Source of the DNA: Marinitoga sp. 38H-ov
GTDB taxonomy: Bacteria > Thermotogota > Thermotogae > Petrotogales > Petrotogaceae
NCBI RefSeq assembly: GCF_011057715.1
Contig: NZ_LNGH01000044.1
Location: forward strand, 1-50,077
Length of the DNA: 50,077 nt
Reading direction: 5' to 3'
Under the pieces are notes generated by a model. It searched no databases and was not told the origin of the DNA. It worked only from the letters and a program-made list of their open reading frames with translations. This document shows positions 34,529 to 43,092 of this stretch, one piece after another. How positions within the stretch are numbered: the stretch's first letter is position 1; each line of letters starts with the position of its first letter. The position numbers were made by a program, and so were the translations under genes.

Positions 34529-35317
34529 ATGAATAAACTTAAAATCGCCTCAGGTGATTTCAAATATGGATTATATTGGAATGCTGGTGTCATTACTGAG
34601 TTTTTAAATTTAAATGTTCCAATATATTTAAGAGTATCTGGAATAAGTGTATTATTCCCTTTTTTTATTTCTAAATATAATAATAATTTTTTTGGGAAAA
34701 TGATTGAGTTTATTAATAACTCTAAAATATTAAATCGATATTTTTTTAAAGATAGAATATATGACAAATTATATAATCAAGCAATTGCTCTTTGGAAATT
34801 AAATAGAAAAAAACAATTTGAATTTGAATCTCATATAGAATTAGAAAAAGAATTAATGGCTTATTTTGGTAATATTAAAATTAAAGATTTAGGAGATAAT
34901 TTTGAAATTGAAAGCTACGATATTTTAAAAAAAGAAGTGTACTATTTTAAACCAAATGATTTATATGTAGATGCTTTACTTGCATCTTTTTCATCTCCAC
35001 CTTTTTTTAAATATTATGAATATAACAACATGTATCTTATACCTACTGCAGAAATTTCTTTAAGCCCTTTAAAACTTGATGATATTGATCTAATTACATC
35101 ATTAGAATGTTCATTAAAACTACCAACTCCCAAGAATGGTGCTGAAATTTTACTTTTTTCTTTTTTCTTGAGAAAGAAAAAATTATTTGATATAATTACT
35201 AAGGATAAAGATGTATTAGCTCCTTTAAAAATTACATTTGAATCTTTAAGCGGCTCTTCTTTTAATAATGCTAGAAAATTTGCTAAAATATGGATAAATA
35301 AAAATATGGAGGTATAA
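34529..35317 (+). CDS. Patatin-fold protein without catalytic residues (putative pseudoenzyme)
   Basis: 262 residues that align by eye with the preceding patatin. The segment A-S-G-D-F-K-Y-G (7-14) stands where the glycine-rich oxyanion loop should be, S-G-I-S-V-L (37-42) replaces S-G-C-S-A-G, and D-A-L-L-A-S-F-S-S-P-P-F-F (148-160) matches D-A-V-M-A-S-S-N-V-P-A-A-F. The dyad D-G-A is P-T-A (172-174), so the catalytic Asp is lost although the GxS serine remains. The reading frame is intact and well expressed in style (AAAGGTGAAAAA before ATG), so it is a real gene rather than decay. A regulatory or scaffolding partner of the active patatin is the natural guess. This assignment rests on alignment by eye. 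Confidence 0.7.
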   Translation: MNKLKIASGDFKYGLYWNAGVITEFLNLNVPIYLRVSGISVLFPFFISKYNNNFFGKMIEFINNSKILNRYFFKDRIYDKLYNQAIALWKLNRKKQFEFESHIELEKELMAYFGNIKIKDLGDNFEIESYDILKKEVYYFKPNDLYVDALLASFSSPPFFKYYEYNNMYLIPTAEISLSPLKLDDIDLITSLECSLKLPTPKNGAEILLFSFFLRKKKLFDIITKDKDVLAPLKITFESLSGSSFNNARKFAKIWINKNMEV

Positions 35318-35318
35318 C

Positions 35319-37227
<1,909 letters not shown>

Positions 37228-37228
<1 letters not shown>

Positions 37229-37923
37229 TGCCTAATGCCTTCTATGGTTGTCCATTTAATAATAAGATAATTTTAGACAAGGAAGAAACAGCTCATTTAA
37301 AAATTGTTAGAATTAATGAAAATGATGAAATTAAAGTTTTTGATGGATTCGGAAACATATATTATTGTAAAGTTGAAAAAATCAAAAAAAATGAAACAAT
37401 ATGTAATATAATAAAAAAAGAAAAGGATACTAAAATATATTCACCAGTAATTAATTATTATATAGGCGCAAGTAAATTTGACAGAATGAAAATATTAATT
37501 GAAAAACTTGTAGAACTAAGAGCAAATAATATTTTTATTTTTCAGGGAGAAAAATCTCAAATAAAATTTAAATCTATTGATAAATTTAGAAAAACGGTTA
37601 TTGAAAGCTCTAAACAATCTGAAAATACTGTATTCCCAAATATTAAATTTGTTAATTTCAAAGATATTTTTAACATTAAAACCCCTATTTTATTAGATCT
37701 TACTACAAATATTAATTTAAAAGATGCTTTAAAAAGTATAAAATATCCAGATGAAATATCTATAATACTAGGACCAGATATGGGTTTTTCGGAAAATGAA
37801 TTAAAAAATATACCTGATAATGTATTAAAGGTGAATTTAGGGAAAACTATAATGAGATTTGAAACTGCAGGAATATATACTATTAGTATATTGAATTATT
37901 ATTTTGACAGATTATATATTTAA
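37228..37923 (+). CDS. rsmE: 16S rRNA (uracil-1498-N3)-methyltransferase
   Basis: A SPOUT-fold methyltransferase that modifies U1498 of 16S rRNA. It has 231 residues. The N-terminal PUA-like part contains H-L-K-I-V-R-I near the start. The knot region has I-L-G-P-D-M-G-F-S-E-N-E-L, where most relatives have G-P-E-G-G-F-S, and the C-terminal I-M-R-F-E-T-A-G. The central signature E-K-L-V-E-L and S-S-K-Q-S-E is also present. The start ATG at 37228 shares a base with the serS stop (TAATG), with GGAGGT just before. Confidence 0.92.
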
Positions 37924-37944
37924 CCTAATTATCTATGAACTTTT

Positions 37945-37991
37945 CCCTTAAAATTTAAGTCAAAATACTAGACTTAAATAGGGAGGGGAAA
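37945..37991 (+). promoter_or_regulatory. Leader hairpin next to the ribosome binding site of the 122-residue gene
   Basis: A perfect 8-bp stem TTTAAGTC (37954-37961)/GACTTAAA (37971-37978) with a 9-base loop, extended across a bulge by CCCT (37945-37948) with AGGG (37980-37983). The second arm runs into the GGGAGG ribosome binding site, so folding could hide it. It may instead act as a weak terminator after rsmE. Confidence 0.5.
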
Positions 37992-37996
37992 GGATT

Positions 37997-38365
37997 ATGA
38001 AATCATATGTAAAATTCTATGAAGAAACAAAAAGAGAGTATCACGATATGTTAAATCATGCAAAAAACACCAAAGATGTTGTAGATGTTTTTGCAAAATA
38101 TACATTAAATTTCTTAAAGAAAGCGTTTCCTGAAAAAGTTAATGATGAACATTTAAGGTATATTGTTTTTGATGAAGAAATTGAAGAAGGATATTATTTT
38201 GAAGAACCATTAATGAATATTTTAAAAGATGAATTTGAAACATCAGATTTACCTTCAATTCTTAAAAAGAAAGCCAAAGAGGCTAAAGATAGATACTTGC
38301 ATATTGTTAATGATAATGATAGAACCGAAACTTTCAGGTTATCGAATAATTCTAAAAGTTATTAA
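37997..38365 (+). CDS. Conserved-looking small helical protein, function unknown
   Basis: 122 residues, charged and helix-rich, with no signal peptide, membrane segment or cysteine. The start is M-K-S-Y-V-K-F-Y-E-E-T-K-R-E-Y and the middle is acidic (F-D-E-E-I-E-E-G-Y-Y-F-E-E-P). I recognise no family. The frame is convincing: it has the strong ribosome binding site GGGAGGGGAAAGG, codon use like its neighbours, a leader hairpin in front and a perfect terminator behind, so it is probably a separate, expressed unit. Confidence 0.8.
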   Translation: MKSYVKFYEETKREYHDMLNHAKNTKDVVDVFAKYTLNFLKKAFPEKVNDEHLRYIVFDEEIEEGYYFEEPLMNILKDEFETSDLPSILKKKAKEAKDRYLHIVNDNDRTETFRLSNNSKSY

Positions 38366-38376
38366 TATTAAATATT

Positions 38377-38412
38377 AAAATAAATAGCACGGAATTCCGT
38401 GCTATTTATTTT
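38377..38412. terminator. Perfect 36-bp palindrome, bidirectional terminator
   Basis: Arms of 18 bases (AAAATAAATAGCACGGAA and its complement) meet at GGAATTCC without a spacer. T-rich ends suit termination in both directions. The right arm contains the stop codon and last codons of the minus-strand zinc-ribbon gene. Confidence 0.85.
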
Positions 38413-38797
38413 CTAAATCTTTTTCTTTGTCTATATACTTAAATATTTCAATATCCTCTTTTAATTCATCTAATTCATATAATTTTTTTTCAAATTCATT
38501 TTCTGCATTATATGTATATACTACATCTTTTTCTATAATATGAAATTTTTTACAATTAGAACATGCATAAATGTTATTTACCTTTTTTATTCTATCTTCA
38601 GTGTTTACCTCTATACTTATCTTTTTATTATACAAAATTGTGTTACAATCAGTACAATAATAATCACTTTTTTTAAAAGAAATCGTTTCATAATTCCATA
38701 TATTTTTTATTCCTTTATAAAATATTTCTCCTTTATACGAATAATATACATTTTCTGGGGAGATTAATTTAAAATTTTTATGCATTTTTTTAAACAT
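38402..38797 (-). CDS. Small protein with putative zinc ribbon, function unknown
   Basis: 131 residues. Two Cys pairs, C-T-D-C (in Y-Y-C-T-D-C-N-T) and C-S-N-C (in Y-A-C-S-N-C-K-K), are about 34 residues apart, as in a zinc ribbon. A charged helical C-terminal tail follows. No known family is recognised. A longer frame from 38848 starts upstream of the promoter; the ATG at 38797 has GGAGGTGA four bases before it and is preferred. It has its own promoter (38820-38848). Confidence 0.75.
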   Translation of the reverse strand: MFKKMHKNFKLISPENVYYSYKGEIFYKGIKNIWNYETISFKKSDYYCTDCNTILYNKKISIEVNTEDRIKKVNNIYACSNCKKFHIIEKDVVYTYNAENEFEKKLYELDELKEDIEIFKYIDKEKDLENK

Positions 38798-38819
38798 ATA
38801 ATCACCTCCGTTTGTTAAA

Positions 38820-38848
38820 ATTATAACAATGTTTTTTGTTTTTTCCAA
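38820..38848 (-). promoter_or_regulatory. Sigma-A promoter of the zinc-ribbon gene
   Basis: On the minus strand TTGGAA (38848-38843), 17-base A-rich spacer, TATAAT (38825-38820). It ends 22 bases before the start codon. Confidence 0.75.
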
Positions 38849-39041
38849 TTATTATAAGATTTTATTATTTATATTTAAAAAGATTTATAACCATTTATAG
38901 GAAAAAATCATTTGTTTTTATAGAAAAATAAATATAAATGATTAATTTGTGATATATTATAAATGATAAATTTTAAAATTACTGTATATCTAATTAAAAT
39001 TTTTCACAAGTTATTAAATTTTGATTTCTAGGAGGTGTATT

Positions 39042-39755
39042 ATGAGTAAATTAGTCGTAATTAGCGGAGGAGCAAATAATATAGGTAAAGGAATTGCATT
39101 TGGATTTTTAAACGAAGGGTGGAATGTTGCTATAATAGATAATAATATAGAAGCTTTAAAAAAAATAAAAGAACCAAATTTATTTAAATTTTTTGGTGAT
39201 GTATCTAATGAAGATGATATCAAAAAATTCTATAATGAATTGAAAATAAAATATAAAAGACTAGATGTTATTATAAATAACGCTGCAATTGGTGGATTTA
39301 AGAATTTTTTTGAATTAACTTTAAATGACTGGAAAAAAGTTATTGATGTAAATTTAACTGGATATTTTTTAATGGTTAAATACGGCGCACCTTTAATGTT
39401 AGATTGTCCAGGAAAAGGTAGTATTATAAATATTTCTTCCACAAGAGCTATTATGTCTGAGCCAGGTAATGAAGCATATAGTTCTTCTAAAGCAGGAATT
39501 TTAGGACTTACACATGCTTTAGCAAATTCTTTAGGACCAAACATAAGAGTTAACGCAATTTCTCCAGGATGGATATTACATGAAAATGAGCAAGTTTCAG
39601 AAATAGAACATAAACAACATCTTGTTGGTAGAGCAGGATATATTCAAGATATTTTTAATTTGGTCTTGTTTTTATCAGAAAATAAAAGTGAGTTTATTAC
39701 TGGACAAAACTTTGTTATAGACGGTGGTATGACTAAAAAAATGACATATATTTAA
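39042..39755 (+). CDS. Short-chain dehydrogenase/reductase (SDR) family oxidoreductase
   Basis: 237 residues of the classical SDR fold. The cofactor loop is G-G-A-N-N-I-G-K-G (9-17), Asp33 at the end of strand 2 favours NAD over NADP, N-N-A-A-I-G-G is at 79-85, and the catalytic residues are Ser132/133, Tyr146 and Lys150 (Y-S-S-S-K). S-P-G-W and the end D-G-G-M-T are also typical. The ATG follows AGGAGGTGTATT; an upstream in-frame ATG at 39021 has no such site. It precedes the acyl-CoA dehydrogenase and etf genes on the same strand with a 166-base gap, so a role as hydroxyacyl or alcohol dehydrogenase in the same route is possible but not shown. Confidence 0.9.
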   Translation: MSKLVVISGGANNIGKGIAFGFLNEGWNVAIIDNNIEALKKIKEPNLFKFFGDVSNEDDIKKFYNELKIKYKRLDVIINNAAIGGFKNFFELTLNDWKKVIDVNLTGYFLMVKYGAPLMLDCPGKGSIINISSTRAIMSEPGNEAYSSSKAGILGLTHALANSLGPNIRVNAISPGWILHENEQVSEIEHKQHLVGRAGYIQDIFNLVLFLSENKSEFITGQNFVIDGGMTKKMTYI

Positions 39756-39838
39756 GCACTTTTTTATCTCTTAATACAACAAATTTTACTTAATATTAAT
39801 TACTTTTAATTCATATGAAATATATAACATATATTAAA

Positions 39839-39854
39839 ATAACATAATTGTTAT
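39839..39854 (+). promoter_or_regulatory. Inverted repeat upstream of the acyl-CoA dehydrogenase gene
   Basis: ATAACA-TAAT-TGTTAT is a perfect 6-bp inverted repeat in the 166-base gap before the TTG start. It may be an operator. Its half-site order (AACA...TGTT) is the reverse of the Rex type (TGTT...AACA), so Rex is not proposed. Confidence 0.35.
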
Positions 39855-39921
39855 AAAATAAAATGAGAGTTAATTCACTTTTAAAATTTTTAGTTAAAAA
39901 ATTCACTTAGGGGGTATTACT

Positions 39922-41061
39922 TTGGAATTTCAACTAAATAAACTTCAAAAATTGGTGAAAAAAAACACAAGAGATTTGACGGAAAAAGAATTTAAATCTC
40001 TTGCTCAAGAAATTGATGAAACAGGAAGATTTCCAAAAGAAAATGTGGAAAAATTAAAAAAGTATGGGTACATAGGAATGAACATTCCTAAAGAATATGG
40101 TGGAGCTGGAGCAGATGAATTATGTTATGTTATTGCAGTGGAAGAAATTTCAAGATATTGTGCAACAACAGGTGTTATATTATCTGCACACAATTCATTA
40201 GCATGTTGGCCAATCTACTATTATGGAAATGACTTTCAAAAAGAAAAATTTTTAAAACCATTAGCAAAAGGAGAAAAACTAGGTGCTTTTGCACTAACCG
40301 AACCAAATGCTGGAAGTGATGCTGGAAATCAAGCTACTACTGCTATTAAAGATGGAAATAAATACATATTAAACGGAACCAAAATTTTTATAACCAATGG
40401 CGGAGAAGCCGATATTTATATTATTTTTGCTTCTACAAATAAAGAATTAGGAACAAAAGGGATCTCAGCGTTTATTATTGAGAAAGGAACTCCTGGTTTT
40501 AGTGTAGGTAAGATTGAAAATAAAATGGGTATAAGAGGATCTGCTACTTCAGAGTTGATATTAGATAATGTTATTATACCAGAAGAAAATTTATTAGGAA
40601 AAGAAAATAATGGATTTAAAATTGCACTAAAAACTTTAGATGGTGGAAGAATAGGCATAGCAGCACAAGCATTAGGTATTGCTCAAGGTGCATTTGATGA
40701 AACAGTTAAATATATTAAAGAAAGAGAACAATTTGGAAGACCTATATCCAAATTCCAATCTATTCAATTTACAATAGCTGAAATGAAAACTAAGTTGGAA
40801 GCAGCCAGATCTTTAGTGTATAATGCTGCATTAAAAAAGATGAATTCTCATGATTATTCATTAGAAGCAGCCATGGCAAAATATTACGCTTCTGATGTTG
40901 CTATGGAGATTACAAGAAAAGCTGTACAACTACATGGTGGATATGGTTATACAAAAGAATATGCAGTTGAAAGAATGATGCGAGATGCTAAAATCACAGA
41001 AATATATGAAGGTACAACAGAAGTTCAAAAAATGGTTATTGCAGCAAATGTTTTAAAATAA
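39922..41061 (+). CDS. Acyl-CoA dehydrogenase (butyryl-CoA dehydrogenase type)
   Basis: An FAD enzyme that interconverts acyl-CoA and 2-enoyl-CoA. It has 379 residues. Typical stretches are A-L-T-E-P-N-A-G-S-D-A (residues about 127-137), the FAD/substrate loops K-I-F-I-T-N-G and K-M-G-I-R-G-S, R-E-Q-F-G-R-P-I-S near 272, Q-L-H-G-G-Y-G-Y near 343, and the catalytic base Glu363 in I-Y-E-G-T-T-E. The start is TTG, seven bases after AGGGGGT. It is followed by etfB (18 bases) and etfA, the arrangement of clostridial Bcd/Etf complexes, so it probably works as the reductase of an electron-bifurcating complex. Confidence 0.95.
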   Translation: MEFQLNKLQKLVKKNTRDLTEKEFKSLAQEIDETGRFPKENVEKLKKYGYIGMNIPKEYGGAGADELCYVIAVEEISRYCATTGVILSAHNSLACWPIYYYGNDFQKEKFLKPLAKGEKLGAFALTEPNAGSDAGNQATTAIKDGNKYILNGTKIFITNGGEADIYIIFASTNKELGTKGISAFIIEKGTPGFSVGKIENKMGIRGSATSELILDNVIIPEENLLGKENNGFKIALKTLDGGRIGIAAQALGIAQGAFDETVKYIKEREQFGRPISKFQSIQFTIAEMKTKLEAARSLVYNAALKKMNSHDYSLEAAMAKYYASDVAMEITRKAVQLHGGYGYTKEYAVERMMRDAKITEIYEGTTEVQKMVIAANVLK

Positions 41062-41079
41062 TTTAAAGGGGGAAAACAA

Positions 41080-41865
41080 ATGAGAATTGTTGTTTGTATT
41101 AAACAAGTTCCTGATACAACAGAACTAAAAATTGATCCAATTACCGGAACTTTAATAAGAAAAGGCGTTCCTTCTATAATGAATTATGATGATAAAGCTG
41201 CTTTAGAAGAAGCTTTAAAATTAAAAGATAAATTTGGTGCTAAAGTAATTGCAATTTCTATGGGTCCAAATCAAGCAGCTGAGGTTTTAGAAGAAGCTTT
41301 AGCAATGGGAGCCGATGAAGCCATTTTAATTAGTGACAAAAAATTCGGAGGTTCAGATACATGGGCTACTTCAAATATTTTAAGTGAAGCTATTAAAAAA
41401 ATTGGATTTGATGTTATATTTGCAGGTAGACAGGCAATTGATGGAGATACTGCTCAAGTTGGACCACAAATTGCTGAAAAATTAAATATTCCACAAGTTA
41501 CTTATGTAAACAAAATTGATTATAATGGAGAATTTTTTATAGTAAACAGAGAAATGGATAATTATATTGAAACTATTAAAATCAAACCTCCTGTATTATT
41601 TACAATTTTAAAAGAAGCTAATCAACCTAGATATATGAATATTAAAAACTTAGTTGAAATATGTTCAAATGAAAATAATATTAGAATTTTAACTAATGAT
41701 GATTTAAAAATACCAGATAATATCATTGGACTAAATGGCTCTCCAACTAAAGTTAGAAAAACTTTTACACCAGAACTTTCTAAAAAAGGAATCATTTTGG
41801 AAGGAAATATTGTTGATAATGTAAATACTTTAATATCAAATTTAAAAGAGCGACATCTACTCTAA
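41080..41865 (+). CDS. etfB: Electron transfer flavoprotein, beta subunit
   Basis: Small subunit of the two-flavin electron carrier for acyl-CoA dehydrogenases. It has 261 residues. The N-terminus is I-V-V-C-I-K-Q-V-P-D-T. The middle has E-A-L-A-M-G-A-D-E-A and the motif A-G-R-Q-A-I-D-G-D-T-A-Q-V-G-P. That motif is usual in the clostridial, NADH-using bifurcating group of Etf proteins, whereas mitochondrial-type Etf binds AMP instead of a second FAD. The C-terminal part is family-typical (P-R-Y-M-N). It lies between the dehydrogenase gene and etfA. Confidence 0.95.
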   Translation: MRIVVCIKQVPDTTELKIDPITGTLIRKGVPSIMNYDDKAALEEALKLKDKFGAKVIAISMGPNQAAEVLEEALAMGADEAILISDKKFGGSDTWATSNILSEAIKKIGFDVIFAGRQAIDGDTAQVGPQIAEKLNIPQVTYVNKIDYNGEFFIVNREMDNYIETIKIKPPVLFTILKEANQPRYMNIKNLVEICSNENNIRILTNDDLKIPDNIIGLNGSPTKVRKTFTPELSKKGIILEGNIVDNVNTLISNLKERHLL

Positions 41866-41876
41866 GGGGGAATTGC

Positions 41877-42854
41877 ATGAATAGAGATGTATGGGTTTAT
41901 ATAGAAATAGAAAACAATAATATAAAAAAAGTTAGTTTAGAATTACTTAATGAAGGTAGAAAATTAGCTAATAAACTAAATTCTAATTTAGTAGCAATAT
42001 ATATTAATAATAAAGATTATTTTTCAGAAATTGGAAAATACAATGTTGATAAAATCATACAATTACATAATGAAAAAATAAAACATTATAATACTCAGAT
42101 ATTTACAAAAGCTATATCAGACTTAGCATTAGAAAAAAAACCATATATATTTTTAATTGGAGCAACTCATCAAGGAAGAGATCTAGCGCCAAGAATTGCT
42201 GCAAAATTAAATACTGGACTAACCGCAGATTGTACAAATTTAGATTTAGATGAAAATGGATTATTATTACAAACAAGACCAGCTTTTGGTGGAAATATTA
42301 TGGCTACTATAATTTGTCCAGAACACACACCACAAATGGCAACAGTTAGACCAGGTGTGTTTGAAAAAACAAAAATTAATGAGAATAAAAACTATTCTGT
42401 AGAAAAAATAGAATTTGAACCAATTAATTCTAATATAGAAATACTAAATCTATTAAAAAAAGAATCATTAAGTAAAGATATTTCAGAAAGCGATATAATT
42501 ATTGCTGGCGGAAGAGGATTAGGAAATCCTAAAGGGTTTGAATTATTAGAAGAATTAGCTTCTGAACTAAACGGTGTTGTTGCTGCATCTAGAGCAGCTG
42601 TTGATGCTGGATGGGCAAATCATGATATTCAAGTTGGGCAAACAGGAAAATCTGTTAAACCAAAAATCTATATTGCATGTGGAATATCAGGAGCAATTCA
42701 ACATATAGCTGGAATGAAGGATTCTAAATGTATAATTGCAATTAATAAAAATAAAGATGCACCAATATTTAAAATTGCTGATTATGGTATAGTTGGAGAT
42801 TTATATGAAGTAATTCCTGTTTTAATAAAAAAACTAAAAGAAAATAAAAATTAA
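41877..42854 (+). CDS. etfA: Electron transfer flavoprotein, alpha subunit
   Basis: Large Etf subunit, which carries the mobile FAD domain. It has 325 residues. The N-terminal domain has the alpha/beta fold with I-G-A-T-H-Q-G-R-D-L-A-P-R and T-A-D-C-T. The C-terminal FAD domain has the strong signature G-G-R-G-L-G-N, then A-A-S-R-A-A-V-D-A-G-W, Q-V-G-Q-T-G-K-S-V-K-P, G-I-S-G-A-I-Q-H-I-A-G-M and D-Y-G-I-V-G-D near the end. It has no ferredoxin extension at the N-terminus. The ATG follows AAGGGGGAATTGC. It is the last gene of the unit and is followed by a classic terminator. Confidence 0.96.
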   Translation: MNRDVWVYIEIENNNIKKVSLELLNEGRKLANKLNSNLVAIYINNKDYFSEIGKYNVDKIIQLHNEKIKHYNTQIFTKAISDLALEKKPYIFLIGATHQGRDLAPRIAAKLNTGLTADCTNLDLDENGLLLQTRPAFGGNIMATIICPEHTPQMATVRPGVFEKTKINENKNYSVEKIEFEPINSNIEILNLLKKESLSKDISESDIIIAGGRGLGNPKGFELLEELASELNGVVAASRAAVDAGWANHDIQVGQTGKSVKPKIYIACGISGAIQHIAGMKDSKCIIAINKNKDAPIFKIADYGIVGDLYEVIPVLIKKLKENKN

Positions 42855-42857
42855 TTT

Positions 42858-42885
42858 ATGGAGCGATTTTCGCTCCATTTTTTTT
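42858..42885 (+). terminator. Rho-independent terminator after etfA
   Basis: Stem ATGGAGCG/CGCTCCAT, loop ATTTT, followed by a run of eight T. It begins four bases after the etfA stop codon. Confidence 0.93.
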
Positions 42886-43092
42886 ATTATATATAATATT
42901 TTTCTTTATATTTATTGATTATTTTTAATTATAAATGCTTTTTTATAGTTTTTATATAAAATCAAATTAATGCTAATTTTTTATGTAACAATTTTCAGTG
43001 ATAGAATAAGAAAAAAATAAAATAAAGAATTAAAATTATTATATATAGTATATTTAATTTTGTAATTATTTTCATAATTAGGAGGGAAAAGT
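42886..43092 (+). promoter_or_regulatory. AT-rich leader region of the system 2 operon, with a weak promoter candidate
   Basis: No gene is seen. TGATAGAAT (42999-43007) resembles an extended -10, but no convincing -35 goes with it. Just before the ribosome binding site is the inverted repeat TAATTAT-TTTC-ATAATTA (43063-43080). No LacI-type operator is obvious by eye, although the downstream operon ends in a LacI gene. Confidence 0.35.

Noticed and set aside
38906..38943. Inverted repeat AATCATTT/AAATGATT upstream of the SDR gene
   Set aside because: The arms are short, 22 bases apart and purely A/T-rich apart from one pair each, so chance is a good explanation.
39839..39854. Rex operator before the acyl-CoA dehydrogenase gene
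   Set aside because: The half-sites point the wrong way (AACA...TGTT), so it does not match the Rex pattern; kept only as an unassigned inverted repeat.
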